Positions 1 through 13,183 of a stretch of DNA of 64,000 bases are shown one piece after another. The stretch is from positions 30,695-94,694 of the forward strand of contig NZ_BSTR01000029.1 in NCBI RefSeq assembly GCF_030269645.1. Direction: 5' to 3'. The stretch is from Actinokineospora sp. NBRC 105648. Lineage in GTDB: Bacteria > Actinomycetota > Actinomycetes > Mycobacteriales > Pseudonocardiaceae. The position numbers were made by a program, and so were the translations under genes. Each line of letters opens with the position of its first letter. The first letter of the stretch is position 1. Under the pieces are notes generated by a model. It had not been told where the DNA came from. It was given only the letters and a program-made list of their open reading frames with translations, and did no database searches.

Positions 1-4805
<4,805 letters not shown>

Positions 4806-4806
<1 letters not shown>

Positions 4807-5015
4807 TGACCAACCCCTTCGAGGACCCCGACGGCGTGTACCTCGTGCTGGCGAACGCCGAGCGGCAGCACTCGCTGTGGCCCGAGTTCGTCGCCGTCCC
4901 CGCCGGTTGGGACGTGGTGTTCGGCCCGGGTGACCGGGCGGCGTGCCTGGCCTACGTCGAGCGCGAGTGGACGGACCTGCGGCCGAAGAGCCTGATCGAG
5001 GCGATGGGCGAATGA
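4806..5015 (+). CDS. MbtH-like NRPS accessory protein
   Basis: This 69-residue protein carries the MbtH family signature, seen as [12 protein letters not shown] followed by PAGW and a C-terminal WTDLRPKSL. MbtH proteins bind NRPS adenylation domains and are needed for their folding or activity. The ATG shares its A with the TGA of the synthetase gene, so the two are translationally coupled, and its own stop overlaps the next start. The position directly behind the NRPS says it serves that enzyme. Length is typical of the family. Confidence 0.95.
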
Positions 5016-5974
5016 CGAGACCGGCCACCGAGACACCCGTGCTCACCGGGGACGACCGCACCGGCCTGCGCTGGGTCGCCCGGTCCCTTGTGGACCGGGC
5101 GGGTACCCGCGTCGACGACCCGGCCTGGGTCGCCGCCGCGCGCCGGTCTTGGGAGGACCTGCCCGGCGGCGTCCGCGCGCTGGTGCGGGAGTTCCGCAGG
5201 CACTCCGGCCCCGACGGCAGGCTGCTGCTCACTGGCCTGCCGGTCGGTGACCCGCCCCCAACCCCGGCGGTCACCGGCTCGGCCCAGCTGACACCCACGC
5301 TGCCCGCCGCCCTCCTGCTCCTCGTCGCCTCCGGGCCAGGCGATCCCGGCGCGTTCGCGGCGGAGAAGTCCGGTGCGCTGGTGCAGGACGTCGTGCCGGT
5401 GCCGGGTGAGGAGGAGGTGCAGGGCAACGTCGGTTCGGTCGAGTTGACCTTCCACACCGAGAACGCCTTCCACCCCCACCGACCCGACCACGTGCTGCTC
5501 CTGTGCCTGCGCGGTGACCGCGATGACGGCGGCGAGCTGCGGACCTGCTGCGCCCGCAAGATCGTGCCGGACCTGACCGAGCGGACGCGGGAAGCGCTGT
5601 ACCGCAGGGAGTTCGCCACCGCGGCCCCGCCGTCGTTCACCGAGGGCGGCACCGGCAGCGCGCACGCCGTGTTGACCGGCGATCCCGAGGACCCCGACCT
5701 GTGCTTCGACGAGGCCGCCACCACCGGGCTCACCGACCAGGCGCGCGATGCCCTCGCCGAACTGCGGGTCGTGGCCCACCGCCGCTACGACGCGGTGCGG
5801 CTGCGCCCCGGTGACCTCGCGGTCGTCGACAACCGGGTCACCCTGCACGGCCGGTCCGCGTTCACCCCGCGCTACGACGGCGAAGACCGCTGGCTGCAGC
5901 GCACCTTCGCGTTCACCGACCTGCGCCGCTCGCGCGACCACCGCCCCGGCGACGGGAGTGTGCTGGCCAAGTGA
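5012..5974 (+). CDS. Fe(II)/2-oxoglutarate-dependent amino acid hydroxylase (TauD/AsnO/VioC-like)
   Basis: A 320-residue protein of the clavaminate synthase-like superfamily. The facial-triad motif HxE is visible as [13 protein letters not shown], the distal His lies in [15 protein letters not shown], and a following Arg in [10 protein letters not shown] probably binds 2-oxoglutarate. Relatives such as AsnO and VioC hydroxylate the beta carbon of free or carrier-bound amino acids for NRPSs. The ATG overlaps the MbtH stop, and its stop overlaps the aminotransferase GTG, so it belongs to the NRPS operon. Likely it makes a beta-hydroxy amino acid building block; which one cannot be told from sequence. 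Confidence 0.87.
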   Translation: MTRPATETPVLTGDDRTGLRWVARSLVDRAGTRVDDPAWVAAARRSWEDLPGGVRALVREFRRHSGPDGRLLLTGLPVGDPPPTPAVTGSAQLTPTLPAALLLLVASGPGDPGAFAAEKSGALVQDVVPVPGEEEVQGNVGSVELTFHTENAFHPHRPDHVLLLCLRGDRDDGGELRTCCARKIVPDLTERTREALYRREFATAAPPSFTEGGTGSAHAVLTGDPEDPDLCFDEAATTGLTDQARDALAELRVVAHRRYDAVRLRPGDLAVVDNRVTLHGRSAFTPRYDGEDRWLQRTFAFTDLRRSRDHRPGDGSVLAK

Positions 5975-7224
5975 GCACCGTGGACATCTTCGAGCGCCTG
6001 GAGTCCGGCGTGCGCAGCTACTGCCGTGGCGTGCCGATCGTCTTCGAGCGCGCCGCGGGCCACCACCTGTGGGACGTCGACGGCCGCCGCTACGTCGACC
6101 TGCTCAGCGGCGCGGGCGCGCTCAACTACGGCCACAACCCGCCCGCGATGGTCGAGCGGGTTGTCGACTACCTGCGCTCCGGTGGGCCGGTCCAGTCTCT
6201 CGACCTGCACACCAGCGCCAAAGCGGCCTTCCTCGCCCGGTTCGCCGAGGTCGTGCTCGGTCCGCGTGGTCTCGACGACCACGTGCTCCAGTTCCCCGGA
6301 CCGGCGGGCACGCTGGCCGTGGAGGCCGCGCTCAAGCTCGCCCGGAAGGTGACCGGCCGCACCGAGGTCGTCGCGTTCACGGGTGGGTTCCACGGCGCGT
6401 CACTGGGTTCGCTCGCCGCGACCACCTCGCCGCTGCTCCGCGGTGGCGCCGGGGTTCCGCTGCGAGATGTCACGATCTTGCCCTTCGACGGTGCGCTCGA
6501 CCTCCTGGAAGCGGCCCTGCGCAAGGGAGTCGCCGCCGTGCTGCTGGAGACGGTGCAGGGCGAGGGCGGCCTGGCGGTGGCCAGTCGCCGGTGGTTGGCC
6601 GAGGTCCGGCGGCTGGCCGACGCGTTCGGCGCGCTGGTGGTCGTCGACGACATCCAGGCGGGGTGCGGGCGGACCGGCACCTTCCTGAGCTTCGAGGGCT
6701 TCCCGGAACTGCGGCCCGACCTGGTCTGCCTGTCGAAGTCGTTGAGCGGCATGGGGTTGCCGATGGCCGCGCTGCTGATCCGGCGCGAGCACGACCAGTG
6801 GGCGCCCGGTGAGCACAACGGGACCTTCCGCGGCCACAACCTCGCTTTCGTCGCCGCGACCGCGGCCCTGGACCACTGGGCGGACCCGCGGTTCGTCGCG
6901 CAGGCCGCGGCTTTGGCCGAGGCCGTTCCCGCCGCGCTCGCCGACATCGTGGCCGCGCTGCCCGCTGGTCTGTCCGAAGTGGTGGGTCGAGGTGCGATGA
7001 GCGGGTTGCGCTTCGCCACCGCCGACCTCGCCGAACAGGTCCGGCGGGAGCTGCTCACCGCGGGCGTGATCACCGAGACCGCGGGTGCCGGGCGGGTGCT
7101 GAAGTTGTTGCCGCCCTTGACGATGCCGCTCGCCGATTGGACCACCGTGGCGGGCACGATCGGCACCGCGGTTGGCACCGTGGTCGGTCCGGTCGGTTCG
7201 GCCGTGCCGGTCCCGGTGAGCTGA
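5971..7224 (+). CDS. Diaminobutyrate--2-oxoglutarate aminotransferase-like enzyme (EctB/DABA-AT family)
   Basis: A 417-residue class III PLP aminotransferase. Family marks are LLSGAGALNYGHNPP near the N terminus, ETVQGEGG, the cofactor Asp in VVDDIQAGCGRTG and the Schiff-base Lys in LSKSLSGMGLPMA. EctB/DABA-AT enzymes convert aspartate 4-semialdehyde to L-2,4-diaminobutyrate with glutamate as donor. Inside this operon it most likely supplies 2,4-diaminobutyrate to the synthetase, directly or after N-hydroxylation by the next gene. GTG start overlaps the upstream stop by 4 nt. No other ectoine genes lie nearby, which argues against ectoine synthesis. Confidence 0.88.
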   Translation: MSTVDIFERLESGVRSYCRGVPIVFERAAGHHLWDVDGRRYVDLLSGAGALNYGHNPPAMVERVVDYLRSGGPVQSLDLHTSAKAAFLARFAEVVLGPRGLDDHVLQFPGPAGTLAVEAALKLARKVTGRTEVVAFTGGFHGASLGSLAATTSPLLRGGAGVPLRDVTILPFDGALDLLEAALRKGVAAVLLETVQGEGGLAVASRRWLAEVRRLADAFGALVVVDDIQAGCGRTGTFLSFEGFPELRPDLVCLSKSLSGMGLPMAALLIRREHDQWAPGEHNGTFRGHNLAFVAATAALDHWADPRFVAQAAALAEAVPAALADIVAALPAGLSEVVGRGAMSGLRFATADLAEQVRRELLTAGVITETAGAGRVLKLLPPLTMPLADWTTVAGTIGTAVGTVVGPVGSAVPVPVS

Positions 7225-7259
7225 AGACGATGTCCGGAGACAAGATGGAGGTACCCGCG

Positions 7260-8546
7260 GTGACCGTGCACGACGTGCTGGGCATCGGTTTCGGCCCGGG
7301 TGGCATCGCGCTCGCCGCCGCCTGCCACGAGGAAGCCCCCGAGTTGAGCTGCCTGTTCCTGGAGGCGCGCGCCGAGGCGGCCTGGCAACCCGGCATGCTG
7401 CTGCGCGGGGTGGACACCCAGCACCACCCCAGCCGCGACCTGGCGACGCTGCGCGACCCGCGCAGCCGGTTCACCTTCCTCAACTACCTGCACGAGACCG
7501 GCAGGCTGCTGGCGTTCCTCAACGTGCCGACGCACTTCCCGCTGCGCCGCGACTACGCCCGCTACGTGCGCTGGGTCGCCGACGAGCTGGCGCACCTGGT
7601 GCGCTACGACAGCCAGGTCGTCAAGGTCGAGATCGACGCGGGCGCCGAGCCGCACTACGTCGTGCAGACCGCGCGCGGCGAGCAGCACCGGGGCCGCGTG
7701 CTGGTCGTCGGCACCGGTCGCACGCCGTATGTGCCGGAACAGTTCACCCCCGGCGCGCGGGTGTTCCACAGCAGCGAATACGGGTTCCGGCTGGCCGAAC
7801 TCCGTTCCGGCGCAACGGGTCCGCTTACCGTTGCCGTCGTCGGCGCGAGCCAGAGCGCCGCCGAGATCGCGCTCGACCTGCACTCCGCCGGTGATCGAGT
7901 GCTCGCCGTGATGCGCGGGTTCGGCTACCGGCTCAAGGACACCAGCCCGTTCTCCGAGGAGTCCTACTTCCCGGAGTTCACCGACTACTACTTCGACGGT
8001 TCGAAGCAGGCGAAGGCGCGCCTGGACGCGCAGCTGCGCTCGAGCAACTACTCCTCGGTCGACCAGGACGTGCTGGAAAACCTCTACGTCCGCCGCTACG
8101 AGGACACCATCGACGGCGACGAGCGACTCGTGCTGCACGCAAACCACGAGGTCACCATCGCCACGGCAGGCGACGACCGGGTCGAACTCCTGGTGCGGGA
8201 GGTCAACACCGGCGTCTCCGCCGAGCTGGCCGCCGACGCCGTCGTGCTGGGCACCGGCTACCGGGACCTCGGCCCCGCGCCCCACAACGAGCGGTTCCCC
8301 CGGCTCCTAGAGTCCATTGTGGACGACCTGGCTCGGGATGACGCCGGCGTCGTGACCGTCGAACGGGACTATTTCGTCCCACCCCGTGCCGAGGGCGCGC
8401 CGGTACCCGCGCTGTTCCTCAACGGACTCTGCGAGAACACCCACGGCCTCGGCGACGCGGGATCGTTCAGCCTGCTCTCGCTGCGGGCCCGCACCCTGCT
8501 GGAAGGAATCCGCCGCAGGCTCGATGGGGTCAATCCCGGCTCTTGA
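7260..8546 (+). CDS. L-ornithine/L-lysine-type amine N-hydroxylase (SidA/IucD/PvdA family)
   Basis: A flavin-dependent N-monooxygenase of about 428 residues. It has the FAD fingerprint GIGFGPGGIALA at the N terminus, the NADPH fingerprint VVGASQSAAEIALDL in the middle, and the family segments DLATLRDPRSRFTFLNYL and NGLCENTHGLGDAGSFSLLS. These enzymes hydroxylate terminal amines of ornithine or lysine to make hydroxamate siderophores. Next to a diaminobutyrate aminotransferase, the substrate could instead be 2,4-diaminobutyrate. GTG at 7260 is chosen because GGAGGT lies 8 nt upstream; ATG 7230 in the same frame is the alternative. It probably ends the NRPS operon. Confidence 0.88.
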   Translation: MTVHDVLGIGFGPGGIALAAACHEEAPELSCLFLEARAEAAWQPGMLLRGVDTQHHPSRDLATLRDPRSRFTFLNYLHETGRLLAFLNVPTHFPLRRDYARYVRWVADELAHLVRYDSQVVKVEIDAGAEPHYVVQTARGEQHRGRVLVVGTGRTPYVPEQFTPGARVFHSSEYGFRLAELRSGATGPLTVAVVGASQSAAEIALDLHSAGDRVLAVMRGFGYRLKDTSPFSEESYFPEFTDYYFDGSKQAKARLDAQLRSSNYSSVDQDVLENLYVRRYEDTIDGDERLVLHANHEVTIATAGDDRVELLVREVNTGVSAELAADAVVLGTGYRDLGPAPHNERFPRLLESIVDDLARDDAGVVTVERDYFVPPRAEGAPVPALFLNGLCENTHGLGDAGSFSLLSLRARTLLEGIRRRLDGVNPGS

Positions 8547-8609
8547 CCGAGCGCACGACCCGGGGGCGGTGCGAGGATCGCGGCGTTCTGGTCCACGGGG
8601 AGGTTGCGC

Positions 8610-9449
8610 ATGGTCGAGCTCGCGGTGTCCGTCGCGTCGGCGTCCGACGTGCGCCGACTGCGGGACTGGGCGGACGAGGAGGGGTGGAACCCCGGCGACT
8701 CCGATCCGTTGGCGTTCTTCCCGGCGGACCCGGGCGGCTTCTTCTTCGGCAGGCTCAACGGCCAAGCGGTCGCCTCGGTCTCCGCCATCCGCTACGGCAC
8801 CGACTTCGGCTTCATCGGCTTCTACATCGCCCGCCCCGCCGTGCGCGGCCAGGGCCACGGGATCGTGCTGTGGCGCAGGGCGATGGCGCACCTGGTCGAC
8901 CGCAACATCGGCTTGGACGGCGTGGTCGACCAGCAGGACAACTACCGGAGGTCCGGCTTCCGCCGGGCGTGGAACAACGTGCGGTACCAGGGCGTCCCGG
9001 CGGGCGGCACGGTGTCGGTCACCGTCGTCGACGCCCGTGCCGTCCCCTTCGACCAGCTGGTCGCCTACGACCGCCGCTTCTTCCCAGCGCCCCGAGAGTC
9101 CTTCCTCGCCGGGTGGGTGAGTCTGCCCGGCCACACCGCCCTCGCCGCTGTCCAGGGCGGCGCCCTCGTCGGTCTCGGCGTCCTTCGCCTGGCGGGCCAG
9201 GTGTCCCGCGTCGGCCCGCTGTACGCCGCGTCCGAGGAGGTCGCGCAGTCGCTCCTCACCGCGCTTTCGGCCACCAGGCCCGGTTTCCCCATCGCCGTCG
9301 ACGTGCCGGACATCAACAGGACGGCGATCACCCTGGTCGAACGACTCGGCCTGACCCCGTCGTTCGAGGCGGCCCGGATGTACACCGGCCCCACCCCCGA
9401 GATCGACCAAGCGGGCCTCTACGCCGTCACCACCTTGGAACTCGGTTGA
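8610..9449 (+). CDS. GNAT-family N-acetyltransferase, two-domain
   Basis: A 279-residue protein. The N-terminal half is a GNAT domain, with the acetyl-CoA loop seen as RPAVRGQGHGIVLW followed by DNYRRSGF. The C-terminal half (LAAVQGGALVGLGVLRLAGQ and following) resembles the second domain of YitH-like acetyltransferases. ATG at 8610 has GGGGAGG 6 nt upstream. Only about 60 bp separate it from the N-hydroxylase, so it could be cotranscribed and acylate the hydroxylamine, but its architecture is that of general two-domain GNATs rather than IucB-type siderophore acyltransferases. Link to the cluster is uncertain. Confidence 0.8.
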   Translation: MVELAVSVASASDVRRLRDWADEEGWNPGDSDPLAFFPADPGGFFFGRLNGQAVASVSAIRYGTDFGFIGFYIARPAVRGQGHGIVLWRRAMAHLVDRNIGLDGVVDQQDNYRRSGFRRAWNNVRYQGVPAGGTVSVTVVDARAVPFDQLVAYDRRFFPAPRESFLAGWVSLPGHTALAAVQGGALVGLGVLRLAGQVSRVGPLYAASEEVAQSLLTALSATRPGFPIAVDVPDINRTAITLVERLGLTPSFEAARMYTGPTPEIDQAGLYAVTTLELG

Positions 9450-9757
9450 TCACCAGCCTTACACTGTCCGCGTGGTGGACCACCCCGTGGTGCGAAACGA
9501 GGTCACCGGCCCGACCACCGGCCCCGCAAGCACAACGCGGGCCTCGAGAACCACCGCACCAACTGCCGCAAGCACGACGAGCATGACGGCCACCACCACC
9601 GCGCGCCGAACGACCAAGCCCTCCACCCCGCACACCACCGCGGCCACCACAACCTCGCCGACGACCTCGCACGCAATGGTTTGGCGGACCCGTCAACCAG
9701 TGAACCCCCGCGCCGCGCCCCTCCGGCAGCCGGACATGATCGGATAGGGTTCGCCCC
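9450..9757. other. Intergenic, no supported gene
   Basis: About 300 bp with only composition-driven open frames: a Thr-rich frame on the plus strand and its Val-rich mirror on the minus strand. Neither has a convincing ribosome site or a recognisable domain. I see no RNA gene or repeat here. Confidence 0.4.
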
Positions 9758-10120
9758 ATGCCCACCCGACGAGCCACCCGCTACGCCGAACGCGGCCAAC
9801 TCGAATGCGGTTTCCGCGTGCTGCAGGGCCACCAGGACGGACTCACCACGGGTTGGCGCCACGGCCTGGCCACCCTGGCGGTAGACCACATCACCTTCGT
9901 CGCCACCATCGGCGGCGTCCGCTTCCTCAAGCGCCAACCCATCCACCTGACCGTCGAAGGCGTCAACGCGGACACCCCACGGCAGCCGAGCGGCCGCGAG
10001 ATCATCTCCGCCAGCCCGGTCACCAGAGTGATCCAACTGCGCACCCCGACGGCCGTGCTCGAGTGGGCCATCCTCGCCGACCAGGTCACCTGGGCCGTAC
10101 ACCAGGTCAACCCGGAGTAG
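9758..10120 (+). CDS. Small hypothetical protein, weakly DUF2550-like
   Basis: A 120-residue protein that begins MPTRRATRYAERG. The pattern of an LECGFRV strand, then GWRHGLATL, then a run of beta strands and a final AVLEWAIL resembles the soluble core of actinobacterial DUF2550 proteins, but the usual N-terminal membrane helix is missing. This likeness is from memory of the pattern and is weak. It stands alone between the GNAT gene and a convergent S4-domain gene. Function unknown. Confidence 0.55.
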   Translation: MPTRRATRYAERGQLECGFRVLQGHQDGLTTGWRHGLATLAVDHITFVATIGGVRFLKRQPIHLTVEGVNADTPRQPSGREIISASPVTRVIQLRTPTAVLEWAILADQVTWAVHQVNPE

Positions 10121-10204
10121 CCCGTCTGCGTGCGATCGTCGCTCCGCTTGGCGAGTGCGCTCCCAACGAGGGCTACACCAGGTTGGCCCGTTCGCCCACG
10201 CCCG

Positions 10205-10564
10205 TTACGCCTCTGTGCCGCGCAGCCGGTCGATCGTCCGGCGGTCCCGCTTCGTCGGCCTGCCCGTGCCGCGGTCGCGGTGCGCGATCGGGATGACGAC
10301 CGGCGGCTTCGGCGTGCGGTCGATGAAGCACATCGCCGCCTCCGGGGCGCCGACGCGCTTCTGGATCACCCGGACCACCTCGACGACCCTGGTCGTGTCG
10401 CCGACGCGGGCGCGGATCTGGTCGCCGGGGACGAGGACGGTGGCGGGCTTGGCGGGTCGGTCGTTCACCCGCACGTGGCCGCCCCGGCAGGCCGCCGCGG
10501 CGTCCGGGCGGGTCTTGGCCAGTCGGACCGCCCACAGCCAGCGGTCTACGCGGTAGGACTCCAC
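10205..10564 (-). CDS. S4-domain RNA-binding protein, HslR-like
   Basis: This 119-residue protein opens with VDRWLWAVRLAKTR, the classic S4 RNA-binding start, followed by GGHVRVNDRPAKPA, where the S4 beta hairpin sits, and ends in a basic tail. HslR (Hsp15) binds stalled 50S subunits carrying nascent chains after heat shock; actinomycete relatives are of the same size. It is transcribed away from the arsenic regulator, with a 78-bp shared upstream region. Confidence 0.88.
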   Translation of the reverse strand: MESYRVDRWLWAVRLAKTRPDAAAACRGGHVRVNDRPAKPATVLVPGDQIRARVGDTTRVVEVVRVIQKRVGAPEAAMCFIDRTPKPPVVIPIAHRDRGTGRPTKRDRRTIDRLRGTEA

Positions 10565-10625
10565 GGGTTACATGATGCCCCTGAGGGGGGAGACAGGCAC
10601 AGCCGTTGACGACGGACACTTGCCT

Positions 10626-10656
10626 CAGTCATCATTGACTCAATGAGTACTGACTG
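10626..10656. promoter_or_regulatory. Candidate ArsR operator overlapping the regulator start codon
   Basis: TCATTGACTCAATGA at 10632-10646 is a perfect 6-bp inverted repeat around ACT, inside longer arms CAGTCA (10626-10631) and TGACTG (10651-10656). The site covers the ATG at 10643. ArsR-family repressors bind such dyads, so autoregulation of the fusion gene is likely; this is inference. Confidence 0.55.
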
Positions 10657-11326
10657 GTCTGCCGAGCTAGCGGCCCGCGCCCGGGTGCACGCGGCACTCG
10701 GCGAGCCCGCCCGGTTGGCGATCGTCGACCGCCTGCTGCTCGGCGACGCGTCCCCGGGCGAGGTGGGCGCTGAGCTGGGCCTGTCCAGCAACCTGCTGGC
10801 CCACCACGTCAAGCAGCTCGAACTCGCGGACCTGGTCACGCGGTCGCGCTCGGAGGGCGACCACCGGCGCACCTACCTCCGATTGCGCACGTCCGCACTG
10901 TCAGACCTGATGCCCACAAGAACCCGAAAAGCCCACCGCGTGGTGTTCGTGTGCAGTCACAACTCGGCCCGATCGCAGCTGGCGGCGGCGCTGTGGGCCA
11001 AGCGCAGCCCCGTCCCGACGACCTCCGCGGGCACCCGTCCCGCCGAGTCGGTGCACCCGCTCGCGGTGATCACCGCGCGGGCCCACGGGCTGACGCTCAC
11101 GCACCCCCAGCACGTGGCACGGGTACTGCGTCTGGACGACCTGGTGGTGGCGGTCTGCGACAACGCGCACGAGGAGATGGACCCGACCGACCGCCTGCAC
11201 TGGTCGGTGCCAGACCCGGCCGCCACCGGCACCGAGACCGCCTTCAACAATGCCTACCTGGACCTGGCCGACCGAGTCGACCGGCTGGCCCCGGCTGTCC
11301 GCACCCCGCAGGGGGATGGGCCGTGA
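10643..11326 (+). CDS. ArsR-type repressor fused to a low-molecular-weight phosphatase/arsenate-reductase domain
   Basis: A 227-residue fusion. Residues 1 to about 85 are a winged-helix ArsR domain (LGEPARLAIVDRLL, then recognition helix LGLSSNLLAHHVKQLELADLV). Residues about 95 to 215 are a low-molecular-weight protein tyrosine phosphatase/ArsC fold with the P-loop CSHNSARS, which matches CX5R. The ArsR half has no Cys of the classical ELCVCDL arsenite site, so sensing may use the phosphatase half or simply act on the fused partner. Aquaporin and ArsC genes follow on the same strand, which ties it to arsenic resistance. Confidence 0.85.
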   Translation: MSTDWSAELAARARVHAALGEPARLAIVDRLLLGDASPGEVGAELGLSSNLLAHHVKQLELADLVTRSRSEGDHRRTYLRLRTSALSDLMPTRTRKAHRVVFVCSHNSARSQLAAALWAKRSPVPTTSAGTRPAESVHPLAVITARAHGLTLTHPQHVARVLRLDDLVVAVCDNAHEEMDPTDRLHWSVPDPAATGTETAFNNAYLDLADRVDRLAPAVRTPQGDGP

Positions 11327-11469
11327 CCCGCTGGTTGGAACCTGGAACGGATGGCGGCACATCGCCGCGTTCGACGTCGGCCGGACAGGTCTCGGACCAG
11401 CAGCCCATGCACCTACCAGGGCGGACCGGGCGCCCGACGGCTCATGGTCCTGGCGCTGATCCCGCTCGC

Positions 11470-11682
11470 TCAAGCCGCGTAGCCCTGCGGCGAGCCGACG
11501 AGCGCGGCGACCCGTTGGCCCACCTCGCCTCGGCGCACGGCAAGCAGGTCGGCGGTGACCACGCCGCCCAGGTTGTCTTGCCACGTGACAGCCCGATCGG
11601 CCACCTCCCGCCGCGTCGCCGCGCCCGGATTCTGCCTGCGGTTCGGCTCTGCCCGCTCGCCCGCGCTCGCGGTGGTCGGCCA
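11470..11682 (-). pseudogene. Possible 3' fragment of an unidentified gene
   Basis: The 355 bp between the ArsR fusion and the aquaporin contain, on the minus strand, an open stretch whose product looks protein-like rather than a shadow: it includes AVTWQDNLGGVVTADLLAVR and ends SPQGYAA followed by TGA at 11470-11472. Its upstream end runs into the aquaporin start and lacks a clear initiation site. I cannot name the family. It may be a decayed remnant or chance; low confidence. Confidence 0.25.
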
Positions 11683-12365
11683 TGACCCGCCAACTGTCCC
11701 GGGCCCTGCTCGCCGAGTTCCTCGGCAGCCTCCTGCTCACGGCCCTGGTGATCGGTTCCGGCATCGCCGCCCAACGCCTCTCGCCCGGCGACCGGGGGCT
11801 CCAACTGTTGGAGAACGCCGCCGCCACGGCCGCGGGTCTCTACGCCCTGATCCTGGTCTTCGGCCCCGTCAGCGGCGCGCACTTCAACCCGATCGTGTCC
11901 TTTGTAGACTCCGCACTCGGCGGCCTGCCCCGACGCCGCGCCCTGGCCTATGCCCCCGTTCAAGTAGCCGGCTGCGTAGTCGGGGCGGTCCTCGCCAACG
12001 TCCTGTTCGAAGCCGCCCCGGTCAGCATCAGCACCACCGACCGCGCGAGTTGGGCGCACGGGGTGTCCGAGGTGGTGGCCGCCCTGGGGCTGTTGCTGGT
12101 GATCTTCTCGCTACTCCGCACCGACCGCGCCCAACGGGTGCCCGCCGCCGTGGGTGCCTACATCGGCGCTGCCTACTTCTTCACCAGCTCAACGAGTTTC
12201 GCCAACCCGGCCATCACCATCGGCCGCGTCTTCAGCGACACCTTCGCCGGGATCGCCCCATCCTCGGTCCCCGCGTTCGTCCTCGCCCAGCTCGCCGCCG
12301 GCGCACTCTCCGTGCCCCTGCTGCGTTTCCTCTACCCACCTGTCGCAAGCACGGAGGACCCATGA
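11682..12365 (+). CDS. MIP/aquaporin-family channel, probable arsenite conduit (AqpS-like)
   Basis: A 227-residue membrane protein with six hydrophobic segments and the two half-helix motifs of aquaporins: SGAHFNPIVSF (NPI in place of NPA) and SFANPAITIGR (NPA). Aquaglyceroporins in arsenic clusters, called AqpS, let arsenite leave the cell down its gradient in place of an ArsB or ACR3 pump. Its position between an ArsR fusion and arsC, with a 4-nt overlap into arsC, supports that role. The altered first NPA box is common in bacterial AqpS and AqpZ relatives. Confidence 0.87.
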   Translation: MTRQLSRALLAEFLGSLLLTALVIGSGIAAQRLSPGDRGLQLLENAAATAAGLYALILVFGPVSGAHFNPIVSFVDSALGGLPRRRALAYAPVQVAGCVVGAVLANVLFEAAPVSISTTDRASWAHGVSEVVAALGLLLVIFSLLRTDRAQRVPAAVGAYIGAAYFFTSSTSFANPAITIGRVFSDTFAGIAPSSVPAFVLAQLAAGALSVPLLRFLYPPVASTEDP

Positions 12366-12775
12366 CATCGGTGCTGTTCGTGTGCGTGCACAACGCCGGC
12401 CGCTCACAGATGGCCGCGGGCTGGCTGCGCCACCTGGCAGGCGACCGGGTGGAGGTCCACTCCGCCGGTTCCGCCCCAGCCGACCAGGTGAACCCGGCGG
12501 TCATCGAGGCCATGCGCGAGGTCGGAGTCGACCTCACCACCGAGACCCCGAAGCTCCTCACCCACACCGCGCTCACCGAGTCCGACGTCTGCGTCACCAT
12601 GGGCTGCGGTGACGCCTGCCCGGTCTTCCCCGGAAAGCGCTACCTGGACTGGGAGCTGGACGACCCCGCCGGACAGGACCTGGCCGCGGTCCGCCGGATC
12701 CGCGACCGGATCAGGTCCCTCGTCGAGGCACTGCTGGCCGATCTGGACGCCGGGCCACGCTCGGCGTCGACCTAG
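12362..12775 (+). CDS. arsC: Arsenate reductase, thioredoxin-coupled low-molecular-weight phosphatase family
   Basis: A 137-residue ArsC. The P-loop CVHNAGRS sits at residues 8-15, and the two resolving cysteines occur in MGCGDACPVFPGKRYLDWEL, as in staphylococcal and Bacillus ArsC. The enzyme reduces arsenate to arsenite, which the neighbouring channel can release. ATG at 12362 overlaps the aquaporin stop by 4 nt, so the two are coupled. Length and all catalytic residues are normal. Confidence 0.93.
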   Translation: MTSVLFVCVHNAGRSQMAAGWLRHLAGDRVEVHSAGSAPADQVNPAVIEAMREVGVDLTTETPKLLTHTALTESDVCVTMGCGDACPVFPGKRYLDWELDDPAGQDLAAVRRIRDRIRSLVEALLADLDAGPRSAST

Positions 12776-12831
12776 ACTGCTCACGTGCCGCCCGGCCCGA
12801 CAACACTCCTGACGACATCGCGTTCCCTGCG

Positions 12832-13005
12832 CTGAAGCCCACCGACTGGGCCGTCGTCCGGCGTGTCTACGCCGAAGGCCTAGCTACCTTCGAGACCGCC
12901 GTTCCCAGCCGTGGACGCTCCAGACGTCGATCTTCGTCGAGAACCGCGCCAGCCTGGCCCTGCACCACACCGCGGGCACCGGACCGTTGGCGTCCTCAAG
13001 CACCC
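12832..13005 (+). pseudogene. GNAT acetyltransferase remnant (phosphinothricin-acetyltransferase-like)
   Basis: Two pieces of one GNAT protein lie side by side in different frames. The first (from 12832) reads LKPTDWAVVRRVYAEGLATF and on to ETAVPS, the family N terminus. The second (from about 12912) reads WTLQTSIFVENRASLALHHT, the family C-terminal motif, and a further frame change continues as HRTVGVLK. The roughly 75 residues that normally lie between, including the acetyl-CoA loop, are gone. This is a decayed gene with an internal deletion and frameshifts. The remaining bases to 13183 hold nothing I recognise. Confidence 0.65.
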
Positions 13006-13183
13006 TGTGCACGGGCGGAACCGGCACGCGTCCCCACAAGCGCTGCAGCGCGGTGTACTCGCGGCGCCTGCGCTGGTGCGTCAGGGCCCGCGTAGTCCTT
13101 TTCCACGACCACCCCGTCACCGGTGGTACCCGTGTCGCAGTGGTCGCGTGGGTGGATCTTCGCGTACCGGTCCCGCCGGGCGA

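Noticed and set aside
5971..7224. Ectoine biosynthesis
   Set aside because: The EctB-like gene lacks ectA and ectC neighbours and overlaps NRPS operon genes.
9472..9747. Thr-rich 91-residue ORF and its Val-rich mirror
   Set aside because: Composition follows ACC/GGT runs; no ribosome site or domain.
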